Source: Isotricha intestinalis
Taxonomy: Eukaryota > Ciliophora > Litostomatea > Vestibuliferida > Isotrichidae
Assembly: GCA_023807065.1 (NCBI GenBank)
Contig: JAJJLU010003458.1
Coordinates: 62,001-126,000, forward strand
DNA length: 64,000 nucleotides
Direction of reading: 5' to 3'
Shown here: piece by piece, positions 10,244-20,065 of the stretch
Position numbering within the stretch: the first letter of the stretch is position 1
Layout of the letters: each line of letters begins with the position of its first letter
Program-made: the position numbers and the translations under genes
The notes under the pieces: generated by a model
Database searches by the model: none
What the model saw: the letters and a program-made list of their open reading frames with translations, nothing else
What the model was told of the DNA's origin: nothing

Positions 10244-10622
10244 ATGAATTTTTTGGGAATAGATAAAATTGTTTTTCAAATGATAAAATCCTTTTGAAGA
10301 AAATTATTTCAATTAAAAAATAATGATAAAGAAATAATAGAAAAAACATTTAATAAAAGAAAGTGTCAAAAATTGAAAAAAATAAAAAATAAATTTGAAA
10401 ATATTTTTATGTTTTTGTGGTAAAGTTAAATAATTAAAAGGAAAATGAAATTTATATCATCAAATAATCATTCAAAAAAACCATGAAAATATGATTTTTG
10501 TAAATCTGAATTTTCACATAGAAATGGAATTATTTTGTTTGGAAAGTCATATAAAAATATTTCCTATATTTGTCCTTTTAAACAAAGCAAATTTTATTTA
10601 TTTTATTATTGTTTTATTTTAT
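10244..10622 (+). pseudogene. possible decayed small gene
   Basis: One frame from an ATG at 10244 reads coherently for about 126 codons to a final TAA but is interrupted by about four internal stops (TGA, TAA, TAA, TGA). Chance in DNA this AT-rich would give about a dozen. The readable parts include a Lys-rich helix and a stretch with CKSEFSHRNGII and YICPFK. No family is recognised. It could be chance, so the call is tentative. Confidence 0.3.
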
Positions 10623-11540
10623 AATGTTTATTTTCCTTCTTTAAATTATTAGATTAATTAGAAACATAAACAATTATCTATTATTTAAATAAATGATGTA
10701 TATATGAATAATAAAAAATATTTGTAAATAATTCGTTGAAATTTAATAAAATAAAATATCAATTTTTTCTTTGAAAAGAAATTGTATGGTTTGAATGTAG
10801 AAAACTATTAAATTAAATAAAAATTTCATTTTTAAATTTAAAAAATTAAGCAAATTACTATTTAAAGATTTATTAAAAAAAATAATTTTTATCCTTGATT
10901 TCCTTTTTTTAATTCATGAATAATTATTCTTCTTTGAGTGAATCCTTTAATTTATGTTAAAAATCTTTATCATCAGAAAAAGTTGATTATTCTTTTAAAA
11001 AAATGATAAAATAAAACTTCATAAAAAATCTTTAGTCATAAAAATATAAATTGTTTTATTATAGAATTTTAATTTTATCGTTCTCAGAACAAACTTATTT
11101 ATCTGATGAAGATTTTGATTGAATAATAATGATTTAGGAGATTAATCCTTAAATTTCCTCTAGATTCTTGACTAATTATTTCAAATAAAGAAATTAATCT
11201 AATTAAATTAATTAAAGATAAACAATTAAAGGAAGGAAATATTTATACAAAAATATAAAATATTAAAAGAAGATATTTTCACGTAAAAAATATTAAATAT
11301 TTATTATTAAATACTTATTTTTTATTTTTAATATTTTTTACATTACAATTGTTTAATAATATTAAATTAATTATTATAAATTCAATGGGGATTAGTCCTG
11401 CTTTTTAAGATTAAAAATCAACATTTATTGAATATATTAAAAGAAAGGAATTATATTATGAAATTAATAAATGAAGATGAAATTCCTCCTAAAATTGAAA
11501 ATATATTTATTATGGGAGAATTTAAATAATTAAAAAAAAA
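10623..11540. other. intergenic with degraded coding-like fragments
   Basis: No intact gene. Short plus-strand fragments read like protein but are stop-ridden. One near 11160-11260 includes IISNKEINLIKLIKDKQLKE, loosely like the BACK region of BTB proteins. Another near 11440-11530 includes MKLINEDEIPPKIENIFIMG. I treat this as eroded sequence rather than a gene. Confidence 0.35.
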
Positions 11541-11549
11541 TATATAAAA

Positions 11550-11770
11550 AATGAATATATTAGATATTGAAAAAAAAAAGAAATTTTAAAAAGAAAAGAT
11601 TCAACAGAAAAAATAAAGGAATTAAATGAAGAAATAAAAGAACTAAAGAAAAAAAGAGAAACAATTCAATGAAGAAATTACTGAATTCAATGAATAAAAA
11701 AGAAATTAAATGAAGATAAAAAGGAATTAAATGATTCTTATCTAAAATTAAACTATATAATTTGATCATT
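11550..11770 (+). pseudogene. coiled-coil gene remnant
   Basis: Across two or three frames the plus strand encodes a charged coiled coil, with pieces such as STEKIKELNEEIKELKKK, then FNEEITEFNE, then LNEDKKELNDSYLKLN. At least two frame changes and several stops separate them. The composition resembles the middle coiled coil of the TLDc protein at 52.4-53.6 kb, but I cannot show homology. A minus-strand open frame over the same bases is a shadow. Confidence 0.4.
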
Positions 11771-11920
11771 CTTTCAAATCCAAATATTTATATTATAACC
11801 TTTATCTATTTATAAATACTCATTTTTAAATTTTTCTATTATAAAAAAAAATAAAAAAACATTAAAAAAAAACACACTTTTTTTTTTATTAATAAGATAT
11901 GACTTAAAAAAACAAAAAAA

Positions 11921-14203
11921 TTACAATTTAACCAATTTACTACTTTTTTTTTTTAAATTCTTCATTTTTTTTTGTTGCCTAATTCTTTCACCAATAGTTT
12001 TCCAAGCCCAAAAAAATAAATATCTTCCTTTAATAAAGAAGATTTCTTCCATAAAAGCAGCTTTAATATAAACATTATTTGTAAATAAGCATTTCATCAT
12101 AATTTTCATAATTTCAAAAAACTTTGGTTTTTTATTTTTTTCTTTAACAATAAATTTCCAATGTTTAAAAAAATGATTAATTTGATTTAATTTTAAAACT
12201 CTTTCCATTTTCATTTTTTTATTTTCATTTAAAATTTGAATAGCTTTAATTTCTTCAATAGAATTTTTTTTATCAATATTATTTTTTCTTTCCGAAGGTT
12301 GTTGTAAATTATATTGAATAATTTTACCAGTAATATCATCATAAACTTTTTTAATAAATTTAACAGGTTTAAATTTCCTTTTTAAATTCATTGAAGAATT
12401 TCTTATATCTTTTTTATCAATAAAATTAATCTTTCTATTTAACATTCTTTCTTTTCTAATTAAAATTTTCATTAAATGACTTCTCACTTTTATTTTTGAA
12501 TAAGGATATTTAACTTTCAATTTTTTTTCTTTTGGTATATAATCTAATTTAAATAAGTTTTTTTTTCTTTTTTCTTCAATTGAAATATTATTTAATCTAT
12601 GAGAAGGTAGTAAAGAAACATCATTAAATGATTCTGTAAGAAAAAAAGGTTCATAAAATGCTTTTTCTAATTCAATTGAATTTTCAATTTGAATTTTTAA
12701 TTCTTTTATTTTTTCTTTGTATTTTTCTTCTATATATCTTATTATTATTATTTTATGATAATATATATGAAAATATTTTTGTAATTTTTTAAAATCTCTA
12801 TTTTTTATTATTTTAATTAATTTTTTTATTTGTTTATCTTTTAAAGACACTATCTTTAAGTAATTAAAGAAATAATGTAAATTATTTTTAAAATAATGTT
12901 TTTGAATTAAATCTTTTAAAGTAAAAGGTAATTTTGCCCATAAATAAGGATTTTTTTTAATTCCTTCAATATTAAAATTATTAATTAAGTTTTGAACAAT
13001 TAAATTTTGAATAATTTCTTTATTTTTTTTGAATTTCTCAATTTGAAAATCTCCATCTTCAGGAAAGTCCATTCTTATATCTTTAAAAGAAGAAATTATT
13101 TTTGCTTTGAAATCTAAATTTATTACTTTTCTTCTAATATATAAAAAACCAAAAGATTTTTCTTCTTTTTTTTTCAATTTTAACCTTTGTTGTGATTGTT
13201 CATATAATTTTTTATATTTTAATAATTCTTCATTATTTATATTTCTATATTTTTTTCCTCGATAATAAAAAGATTCTAATCTTTGAGTTTCTATATTTGA
13301 AAAATTTTTATTATTATCTTCTTCTTCAGAATTTTGTTTTCTATTATTTTTAACTGGCAAAATTTCTTCTTTTGGTAAAAAATTATTTATATCATTTAAT
13401 GAATTATTTGAATCATTTCTTCTTTTTTTTTTCTTTGGTTTATCATTATTTGTATTCTTTTTTATTTCTTCAAAATTTGATTTTTCTTTTATTTTTTTTA
13501 AAAAAATTTCTTTGTCTTCTTTTAATAAAAAATAAAATATTTTATAAAGTAAATTTTCAAATTGTTCATTTAAAGGAATTTCTTTTTTATCTTTATCATA
13601 GATTTTTTTTAATATAGTTTTTTTATTTTTTTGATTTTCTTCTTCTTCTTCGTTTTTTTCAGGAAATAAATTTTTATTAATTTCATCAGTTGAAATATTT
13701 TTATTTCTTGTTTTTTTATTTTTATTTGTTGCAGTTGATTTATTTTCAATTTCACTTTCAGTTTCTAAATCATTAATTTTATTATTTTTTAAACTAAAAT
13801 TATTTTCTTCATTTCTTTTATTTTGAATTTTCTCATTAGGAGAATTTGTTTCATTTATTTTATTATTATTTTTACTTTTATTTTCTACAATATTATTATA
13901 ATTAGAATTTGAAAATTTATTTCCTTTATTAGTTTTACTTTTCTCATTTTTTCTTTCTTCTGAAAATGCATTTTCTTCTTTTTCTTTTTTCCTTTTTTCT
14001 CTTGTTGATAATGTTTGATAAGATTTATAAATTGATTTATTTTCTTTTTCATTTGAATTTGGTAAATTATAATTATGATATTTTAATCCTTTTGATTTTA
14101 TATATCCTAATATATTGGAATTTAAGTTTTTAATTGATAATATTTTTGAATTTTCTCTAGGTGAACTTTCAATTGTTTTTGTTTTTTTATCTTTGGCAAA
14201 CAT
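11921..14203 (-). CDS. large hypothetical protein with conserved C-terminal half
   Basis: 760 residues. The first half (about 1-310) is low-complexity, charged and Asn-rich, and probably disordered. From about residue 330 the composition becomes normal and helical: a block with FPEDGDF, then WAKLPFTLKDLIQ, a long basic helix region, and a C-terminal helical block carrying FFKHWKFIV and FFWAWKTIG. The paired aromatic helices recall short W-containing repeats of centrosomal proteins such as Sfi1, but only faintly. No catalytic motif or membrane segment is seen. A structural role is a guess. Ends with TAA. Confidence 0.75.
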   Translation of the reverse strand: MFAKDKKTKTIESSPRENSKILSIKNLNSNILGYIKSKGLKYHNYNLPNSNEKENKSIYKSYQTLSTREKRKKEKEENAFSEERKNEKSKTNKGNKFSNSNYNNIVENKSKNNNKINETNSPNEKIQNKRNEENNFSLKNNKINDLETESEIENKSTATNKNKKTRNKNISTDEINKNLFPEKNEEEEENQKNKKTILKKIYDKDKKEIPLNEQFENLLYKIFYFLLKEDKEIFLKKIKEKSNFEEIKKNTNNDKPKKKKRRNDSNNSLNDINNFLPKEEILPVKNNRKQNSEEEDNNKNFSNIETQRLESFYYRGKKYRNINNEELLKYKKLYEQSQQRLKLKKKEEKSFGFLYIRRKVINLDFKAKIISSFKDIRMDFPEDGDFQIEKFKKNKEIIQNLIVQNLINNFNIEGIKKNPYLWAKLPFTLKDLIQKHYFKNNLHYFFNYLKIVSLKDKQIKKLIKIIKNRDFKKLQKYFHIYYHKIIIIRYIEEKYKEKIKELKIQIENSIELEKAFYEPFFLTESFNDVSLLPSHRLNNISIEEKRKKNLFKLDYIPKEKKLKVKYPYSKIKVRSHLMKILIRKERMLNRKINFIDKKDIRNSSMNLKRKFKPVKFIKKVYDDITGKIIQYNLQQPSERKNNIDKKNSIEEIKAIQILNENKKMKMERVLKLNQINHFFKHWKFIVKEKNKKPKFFEIMKIMMKCLFTNNVYIKAAFMEEIFFIKGRYLFFWAWKTIGERIRQQKKMKNLKKKSSKLVKL

Positions 14204-14451
14204 ATTTATTAAATTAATATTTTTTTAATATCATATATTTAAAACATTATTTATCAAGTAGAAGTAAATTATAATTTATTTTTTAATAAAAAAGCAGGAA
14301 ATATAAATATCAAAAATTCCTTCAAACTAATTTTATAAAAAAACTATAAAAAAAACTTAAAAAAAAATAGAACAAAAAAATAAATGAATAATCATTTTTT
14401 ATTATTTCATTTTATTAATTATTTCTCTAAGTATTTGAGTGATTTATTTTT

Positions 14452-14979
14452 TCATATTTTTTGGGCTCTTTTTTTTTTAATATCAACATAAATAGCTTCT
14501 CTCATTTTAATACTAATAAAACTTTTAAGTTTATCTTCTTCAATAATAGGAGTATAATAGTTATCAAAACATTGGATTCTTCTATTTCTCCAACGACATT
14601 GTTTTCTTTTAATTTTAGTAACAGGACCTAATTCAGCTTCAGCAATTCCATAATAAAAAGTATAAACAGTTTGATTTGATTCAATTTTATTATTAAAATA
14701 ATATAATTCTCCATTTGCTTTTCCTCCTTCTTTCTTATCATATGATAAATCTATATTTGATTTACTGTTTAATCTTTTTTCTGATGCGTTTTCTAACCAT
14801 GTAAATATATGAGATGGTATTATTTCTTTTAATTTTGCTATCATTTCATTTTTATTTTGAGATTTTACTTCTAAAGATTTTGAAACTGTTATGTTTTTTA
14901 CTATTGCTTTGTATCCATCGTTATATATTTGACTTTGGATTAATAAATATAATAGTGGGAATAGAATAAGGGATTTCAT
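14452..14979 (-). CDS. small secreted protein, family S copy 2
   Basis: This 175-residue paralogue of the genes at 0.02 and 15.4 kb starts with a signal peptide (MKSLILFPLLYLLIQSQ). It keeps the family core: NIDLSYDKKEGGKANGELYY, then YYGIAEAELGP, then two cysteines in a basic loop separated by eight residues, then the KMREAI helix. The KCHN motif of the other copies is replaced by QCFDN. It is adjacent to copy 3 in the same orientation, so a local tandem duplication is likely. The leader contains a run of about 19 A just upstream of the ATG (minus strand). The gene ends with TGA, a direct sign that TGA is a stop here. Function unknown. Confidence 0.83.
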   Translation of the reverse strand: MKSLILFPLLYLLIQSQIYNDGYKAIVKNITVSKSLEVKSQNKNEMIAKLKEIIPSHIFTWLENASEKRLNSKSNIDLSYDKKEGGKANGELYYFNNKIESNQTVYTFYYGIAEAELGPVTKIKRKQCRWRNRRIQCFDNYYTPIIEEDKLKSFISIKMREAIYVDIKKKRAQKI

Positions 14980-15378
14980 TATTTTTTATAATTTTTTTTT
15001 TTTTTTTTTAAGATATTTTTTTTAAAGGTTGTTTTTATTTTTTTTTAAATTTTTTTTTTGGTAAGATTTTTTTTTTGGAAATTAAGGTTTTTTAAATTCA
15101 ATTAGTTAATAAAGAACTTATAATTATATTTTTTTAATTATTGATTATGATTCGTTTTATTATCTTTTATTTAGGTAAAGAGAAAAAGATGATATATTAT
15201 TTGAAATAATGTTTTTATAATTTATTTATATGGATATTTTTTCTAGTTTTTTTTTTTTATTTTGTCTTTTTAAATTTTATATCAAAGAATTAAAATGAAT
15301 AAACAAAAAAAAAAAAATTTTAAAAAGAAAAATCTAATAATAAAAATTAAAATTTCCATAAATTATTTATCTTGTAAT
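14980..15378. other. spacer between tandem secreted genes
   Basis: 400 bases, A/T only apart from scattered G. It contains the poly-T run at about 14990-15010 (poly-A leader of copy 2) and the 3' region of copy 3. Short plus-strand open frames here are antisense shadows. Confidence 0.6.
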
Positions 15379-15933
15379 TTAATTATCTTTTTTTTGAGTA
15401 TTATTTACAGGTTTAGTTTTATTTTGTTTTTTAATTTGCTTTCTGATAGCTTCTCTCATTTTAGTATTAAGAAATGTCTTAAGATTTTCTTCACTTACAT
15501 AAGGAGAATAAGGAACATTATGGCATTTTCTATTTCCTAATAATCCTTTGCATTTTCTTTGAGTTAATACAGGAATAGGTTTCAATTCAGCCTCAACAGT
15601 TCCATAATTAAAAACATAATTTGACCAAAACAAAAATTTAGTATAGGAATAATAATATAATTCTCCTTTTGCTTTTCCACCTTGTTTTTTATCATATGAT
15701 AAATCTATATTTGATATACTATTTAACTTCTTTGGATTTGCAGTTTTTACCCATTCTTTTACTTTTTCTGGTACATCAGCTTCTTTTATTTTGTCTAATA
15801 CATGTGATGCATTTGAATGACGAATAGTCACTGCTTTTGTCACATTTAATGATTTTAAAAGAGAATTCATGTTAAACTTAGATGACTGACAAAAGATTGA
15901 TGAAAGGAACAATAAAATTAAGAAGGATTTCAT
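15379..15933 (-). CDS. small secreted protein, family S copy 3
   Basis: A 184-residue protein with a signal peptide (MKSFLILLFLSSIFCQ). The family core follows: NVTKA, then VPEKVKEWVKTAN (almost identical to copy 1), NIDLSYDKKQGGKAKGELYY, FNYGTVEAELKP, and a basic loop with two cysteines ending KCHN as in copy 1. A KMREAI helix like that of copy 2 comes next, then a Lys-rich tail. It therefore shares features of both other copies. Ends with TAA. Probably secreted or luminal. Function unknown. Confidence 0.85.
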   Translation of the reverse strand: MKSFLILLFLSSIFCQSSKFNMNSLLKSLNVTKAVTIRHSNASHVLDKIKEADVPEKVKEWVKTANPKKLNSISNIDLSYDKKQGGKAKGELYYYSYTKFLFWSNYVFNYGTVEAELKPIPVLTQRKCKGLLGNRKCHNVPYSPYVSEENLKTFLNTKMREAIRKQIKKQNKTKPVNNTQKKDN

Positions 15934-16229
15934 TTTTTTTTATTTTTTTTTTTGGAAAAGATATTTTTTTATGATGTTTTTTTTATTATTTTTTTAGCAA
16001 ATAATTAAATAAAAATATTTGGATATGATATAACTATACAATTATATTTTTATATTTATTTAATTTTAAATATATAAACAAAAATTATTCTGATTTGTAT
16101 TTCTTGAAAAATATAAATTATCAAAATAATTATAAAATAAATTATAAAAGATTTAATTATTATACTTTAATCCCAAAAAGAAAAAAAAAATAAAAAAATT
16201 TAAAAATTAAATAAATAACAGAAAATAAA

Positions 16230-17330
16230 ATGTATTCAGAGAAATCATCTCAAGTGACTTTATATCCTCCAAAAATAAAAAATACATTAATTAAAACATC
16301 TCAAGAAAAAAAAAAACTAAATTTAGGAAAAATATATCATGGCCCATTATATACAGCATACAATAGAAAAACATTAGGTTCAATTCCATCATCAACAGAA
16401 AATATATTATATCAGAAAAACAATGGTGAAATATTGCGTTTTTCATTTAATATAAATGAAAAAGAAATAAATGAAAAAGAAACAGAAAATCCAAATAAAC
16501 CAAATATAAAAAATAATATAATATTATCTCCAAGATTTAATTATTCAAATATAGAAAAAGAAAAATATTTTCCAGGACCAGGACAATATAATACAAATAA
16601 TATATCTTCATTTAAAAATAATGATATTGGAAATTATCGTTATAATGGAATATTTAATTTTGGAAGAGATGAAATTCCAATAAATTTATCAGATAATAAT
16701 TATAAAGTTGGACCTGGAAAATATGATCAAAATTTACTGAAAAATCATAAAAATATCTATATTTCTCCTTTTAATAGATTTAAAAAATCTAAACATGAAT
16801 TTTATAAAAAAATTTTAGGCCCTGGAGCTTATGATGTTAATTTAAATTTTGGAGAAAAATATAAAAATGGAATTTCTAGTTTTTTTCAAACTGAAGTTAA
16901 TAATAAAAAAAATAAAAAAATTATCATTGAAGAGAATAATGAAAATAATAATAGTGAAAATTCTCCTGGTCCTGGTTCATATAATTTAACTAAAAATTTC
17001 ATTAAAAAAAATTATAGTAAAGATAATTTAAAAAAATATAAATATATTTCTGATATTAAAAATGAAATTAAAAAAAAAATTAAAAATGATGATAATGATG
17101 ATTTTTTAATTGTAGATAATAATGATAAAATTATTATTGAAGAATGTGAACATAAATTAAAAGATAAAATACAAAAATTAAAAGGTTTTACTATGGAAAA
17201 AAATATTCCAAGATTTGCTTTTCCAGGAAGAAATAAAAATTATTTTCCTGGACCTTGTTATTATAATCCTAAATTACATTCTGGAAATTATGAATTTAAT
17301 AGTAATGAAGATAATAAATGGATTTATTAA
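16230..17330 (+). CDS. sperm-tail PG-rich (SHIPPO) repeat protein
   Basis: 366 residues with repeated PGPG-x-Y units: YFPGPGQYN (about residue 112), VGPGKYD (about 162), LGPGAYDVN (about 197), SPGPGSYNL (about 248) and a last diverged YFPGPCYYNP near the C-terminus. These are sperm-tail PG-rich (STPGR/SHIPPO) repeats, found in proteins that bind inside or along ciliary and flagellar microtubules. The N-terminal LGKIYHGPLYTAYN stretch looks like the conserved start of such proteins. This is the best single hint that the organism is ciliated or flagellated. The gene is convergent with the minus-strand gene at 17.55 kb. Confidence 0.88.
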   Translation: MYSEKSSQVTLYPPKIKNTLIKTSQEKKKLNLGKIYHGPLYTAYNRKTLGSIPSSTENILYQKNNGEILRFSFNINEKEINEKETENPNKPNIKNNIILSPRFNYSNIEKEKYFPGPGQYNTNNISSFKNNDIGNYRYNGIFNFGRDEIPINLSDNNYKVGPGKYDQNLLKNHKNIYISPFNRFKKSKHEFYKKILGPGAYDVNLNFGEKYKNGISSFFQTEVNNKKNKKIIIEENNENNNSENSPGPGSYNLTKNFIKKNYSKDNLKKYKYISDIKNEIKKKIKNDDNDDFLIVDNNDKIIIEECEHKLKDKIQKLKGFTMEKNIPRFAFPGRNKNYFPGPCYYNPKLHSGNYEFNSNEDNKWIY

Positions 17331-17553
17331 TGATTTTTATTTTATTTTTAATAAAAATAAAAATATAAATTTTAAAAATATATTATCATCATTATCAATT
17401 AAAAAAGAAGTATATATATTAAAAAATTATATTTTATATTTTTATCATGAAAAATCTTTATATAATAATATTATCAAAATAATAATTATTGTTTTTAAAA
17501 TACCAAAAATTAATAATAATAATTCAAAAAAAACAATATTGAATTAAAAAACT

Positions 17554-18576
17554 TTATTTAAGTAATCTTTCATTTTCAACTTCTCTATTATATCTATCAA
17601 TATTTTTAATACATTGTTCTTTTTCAAATTTACTAATTCTAACAATTTCTCTTGCAGTTTTAAATAATTCTTTTCTCGTTTTATTAATTTGATCATAATC
17701 CACAGAATTAAAAGCATAATTAAAATAACTATTATCTTTTTTTTTTCTAGTATTTAAATAATCTTTAATAACTTTATTTCCATCAAAAGCTAAATTATAA
17801 CTTAAAGCAGTTAAAGCATTAAATTCTCTAAATAATTGCATATTTTTAAAAGCATTTACTTTTGGTTTTTTAGAAGAATTAACATCTAAATCTTTTTTTG
17901 TTATTGAATCTTGTATTTCTTTTTCTGTTACAAATCTAAATTTTGGTCTTTCATTTATTGCAACATTAAAATTTGAACATGTAGAATTTATTTTATCACA
18001 TAAATCACTTATATTATTTTTATATCTTACAGTTTTTAAAAATAAATTCTTCATATCTTTATTTTCTTCTTTTATTTTTGAATATATATCTTGACTTTTC
18101 CTTTTTATTTGAGTGTTAAAAAAATCATTTTTTCTCTTATTTCTAGAATTTTCAATTATTCCTTTTTCTACTAATATATTTTCTTTTTCTTCTTCTTTTA
18201 ATTCATTAATTTTATTTTTAATATCTCTAATCTTTTTTAATTCTATTATATTATTATTATTTGTTTTATCTTTACTTAATAATATTAATTTTGTGTTTAC
18301 TTTTTTTGAATTATTATTTAAACGAGCATTATGAGAAGTATATGATGGTAAATTACTTTTATTTCTTAATTTTTTTTCCTCTTCTTGTTTTAAAAATTCA
18401 TTTTCTAAATATTTTTGATATCTAGCTTGTAAATTATCTTCATCATTTGCATTTGTTAAATGAAAAATATAATCTGAAGTATCTGTTCCCATTTTATTTA
18501 AACTTGATGCTAAATTTGGCATTTCCATTATTGGAAGAGGTTTTAACATATATGCATATTTTCTTACTCTGTTCAT
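17554..18576 (-). CDS. conserved-looking hypothetical coiled-coil protein
   Basis: 340 residues. The N-terminus (KYAYMLKPLPIMEMPNLASS) and the C-terminal 130 residues (from about FRFVTEKEIQDS to the end) have normal, conserved-looking composition, while the middle is a Lys/Asn-rich coiled coil. The C-terminal part is helical, with a YNLAFDGNKVIKDYLNTRKK stretch. I do not recognise the family. Its neighbourhood (a ciliary repeat protein) makes a cytoskeletal role thinkable but unproven. Ends with TAA. Confidence 0.75.
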   Translation of the reverse strand: MNRVRKYAYMLKPLPIMEMPNLASSLNKMGTDTSDYIFHLTNANDEDNLQARYQKYLENEFLKQEEEKKLRNKSNLPSYTSHNARLNNNSKKVNTKLILLSKDKTNNNNIIELKKIRDIKNKINELKEEEKENILVEKGIIENSRNKRKNDFFNTQIKRKSQDIYSKIKEENKDMKNLFLKTVRYKNNISDLCDKINSTCSNFNVAINERPKFRFVTEKEIQDSITKKDLDVNSSKKPKVNAFKNMQLFREFNALTALSYNLAFDGNKVIKDYLNTRKKKDNSYFNYAFNSVDYDQINKTRKELFKTAREIVRISKFEKEQCIKNIDRYNREVENERLLK

Positions 18577-19057
18577 TTTTTTTTTATTAAAAAAAAAAAT
18601 TAAATTTTTTCTTTTTATAAAATATATTGTTAAAATATATTATAATTTGTCTTTTGTATTGTAAAAAAATTAAAAAAATGTTTATTATGTTAAAATAATT
18701 TGGATATTATATAGTTTTTTCATTTAATATATTGCTAAAAAATATATTAAATAAATTTAAACTAATAAAGTAAATTATATGTGTTCTATTTTATAATAAT
18801 AAAAATATTTAATTATATCCTATAATTTAGATATCATGTCAAATTTAGAAAATTAAAAAATGAGCTAAATGATATATACATCTAAATTAATAATTTCCGT
18901 TTATAAATATTAGACTTATTAATATATACAAATAATCTGAAGCACTTGCTTCACATATATATTTCAAAAATAAAATTTAAATTATTATTCCAATAATTTA
19001 AGTAAATCCTGTTATTAACAAAGAGAATTTACACAAAAATTAAAGTAAATATATAAT
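18577..19057. other. intergenic, no gene seen
   Basis: About 480 A/T-rich bases between two minus-strand genes. Stops occur in all frames. A short palindrome-like GAAGCACTTGCTTC near 18938-18951 is the only notable element. Confidence 0.55.
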
Positions 19058-19522
19058 TTAAATTTTACTTTTTTTAACAAATCTCCCATGAAATCTTGGT
19101 TTTTGAGAAGCTACTTTAGATCTACCATAATATTTAGTCATAATAGGAGTTTTACCTTGTCTAATAATTTGTTTAATTTTATATTTTAAAATTTTCAAAA
19201 CTCTTATTTTCCAATAATATTTTCCTATATTTTCATTATTATATATTCCTTTGAAACTTTCTATAAAATCTTCTAATTTTTCTTCTGAATTTACTGTCTC
19301 TGAATTTGTTGATGTTATTGAACTATCTTTATTCATATTTTTTTTTTTCTTAGGAATTCCATTTAATAATTCTTCACTTTTTTCTAAAGCTGTTTCTATT
19401 TGTTTAAATGTCGACATTAGGTAAAAAGAAAGTAATTTTATTTGATATTTACAATTTAAAATTATTTCTTGTGATTTATTATTATTATTATTATAAAGAT
19501 ATTCAATTGATGAATCCAACAT
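19058..19522 (-). CDS. CCT-motif protein
   Basis: A 154-residue protein whose last 50 residues are strongly basic and end in KVASQKPRFHGRFVKK. This fits the second half of the CCT motif (CONSTANS/CO-like/TOC1), whose hallmark is a basic helix followed by R-x-A-x(2-4)-RPR-x-x-GRF. CCT motifs act in nuclear import and DNA or partner binding. Small CCT proteins occur outside plants, in protists. The N-terminal half is helical with a short Asn run and a Ser/Thr-rich linker. The RIRYA-type first half is diverged (KILKYKIKQIIRQGK), so the call is good but not certain. Probably nuclear. Confidence 0.65.
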   Translation of the reverse strand: MLDSSIEYLYNNNNNKSQEIILNCKYQIKLLSFYLMSTFKQIETALEKSEELLNGIPKKKKNMNKDSSITSTNSETVNSEEKLEDFIESFKGIYNNENIGKYYWKIRVLKILKYKIKQIIRQGKTPIMTKYYGRSKVASQKPRFHGRFVKKSKI

Positions 19523-20065
19523 TTTTTTCTGGTTAATTTCTTTAAATTTACTCTTTATTTATCATTTTCAGAACAATTTCTAAAGTTTTTCTTCTTTTAC
19601 TTTTTTTTTACATTGTTTATATTGTTTTTATGGTTTATTTTTAATTTATGTTATGTCTTCAATAAGTTTATTGATTATATAATTTGTGATAAACTCACAA
19701 TTTTTCCTTTGATTTTTTATTAAAACTTGTATATTTTTATGAAAAGATAAATAATAATTAAAATCATAAAAAAAATAATTAATCTTATACAAGTCACAAA
19801 AATTTCATCCAAGCATTTTATTTTATGCTTAAAGAATTTTTTGTGGCTGAATTTTACATTTTTTTAAATTTATGTTCTTTGTATTGTTATATCATTTTTT
19901 ATGGAATATGATAATTAATTTAATAATTTTCATCAAGTTATAATGAAAAATCTTAAATTAATGAATATATTATATTTATTTATTAAATGATACTTCTTAT
20001 TGGTCATTTTAATATTTATATTTTTTTTTAAAGAATAATAATTAAATTAATTTAATTTAAAATAA
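19523..20065. other. divergent intergenic region with a hairpin
   Basis: 540 bases between the divergent starts of the CCT gene and the C2/coiled-coil gene, so both promoters should lie here. No open gene. It contains the extended inverted repeat listed at 19792-19848. Confidence 0.6.
19792..19848. repeat. long imperfect inverted repeat (hairpin)
   Basis: AGTCACAAAAATT at 19792-19804 pairs with AATTTTTTGTGGCT at 19835-19848 (one G-T pair, one bulge). Inside it AAGCAT (19811-19816) pairs with ATGCTT (19825-19830) around an 8-base loop. About 19 pairs in 57 bases, including several G-C pairs, is unusual for this spacer. It could be a structured RNA, a regulatory hairpin or a small mobile-element trace. 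Confidence 0.45.

Noticed and set aside
17215..17547. Overlapping plus-strand frame beyond the PG-repeat gene
   Set aside because: It overlaps the end of a well supported gene in another frame and is pure low-complexity Ile/Leu/Tyr/Asn.
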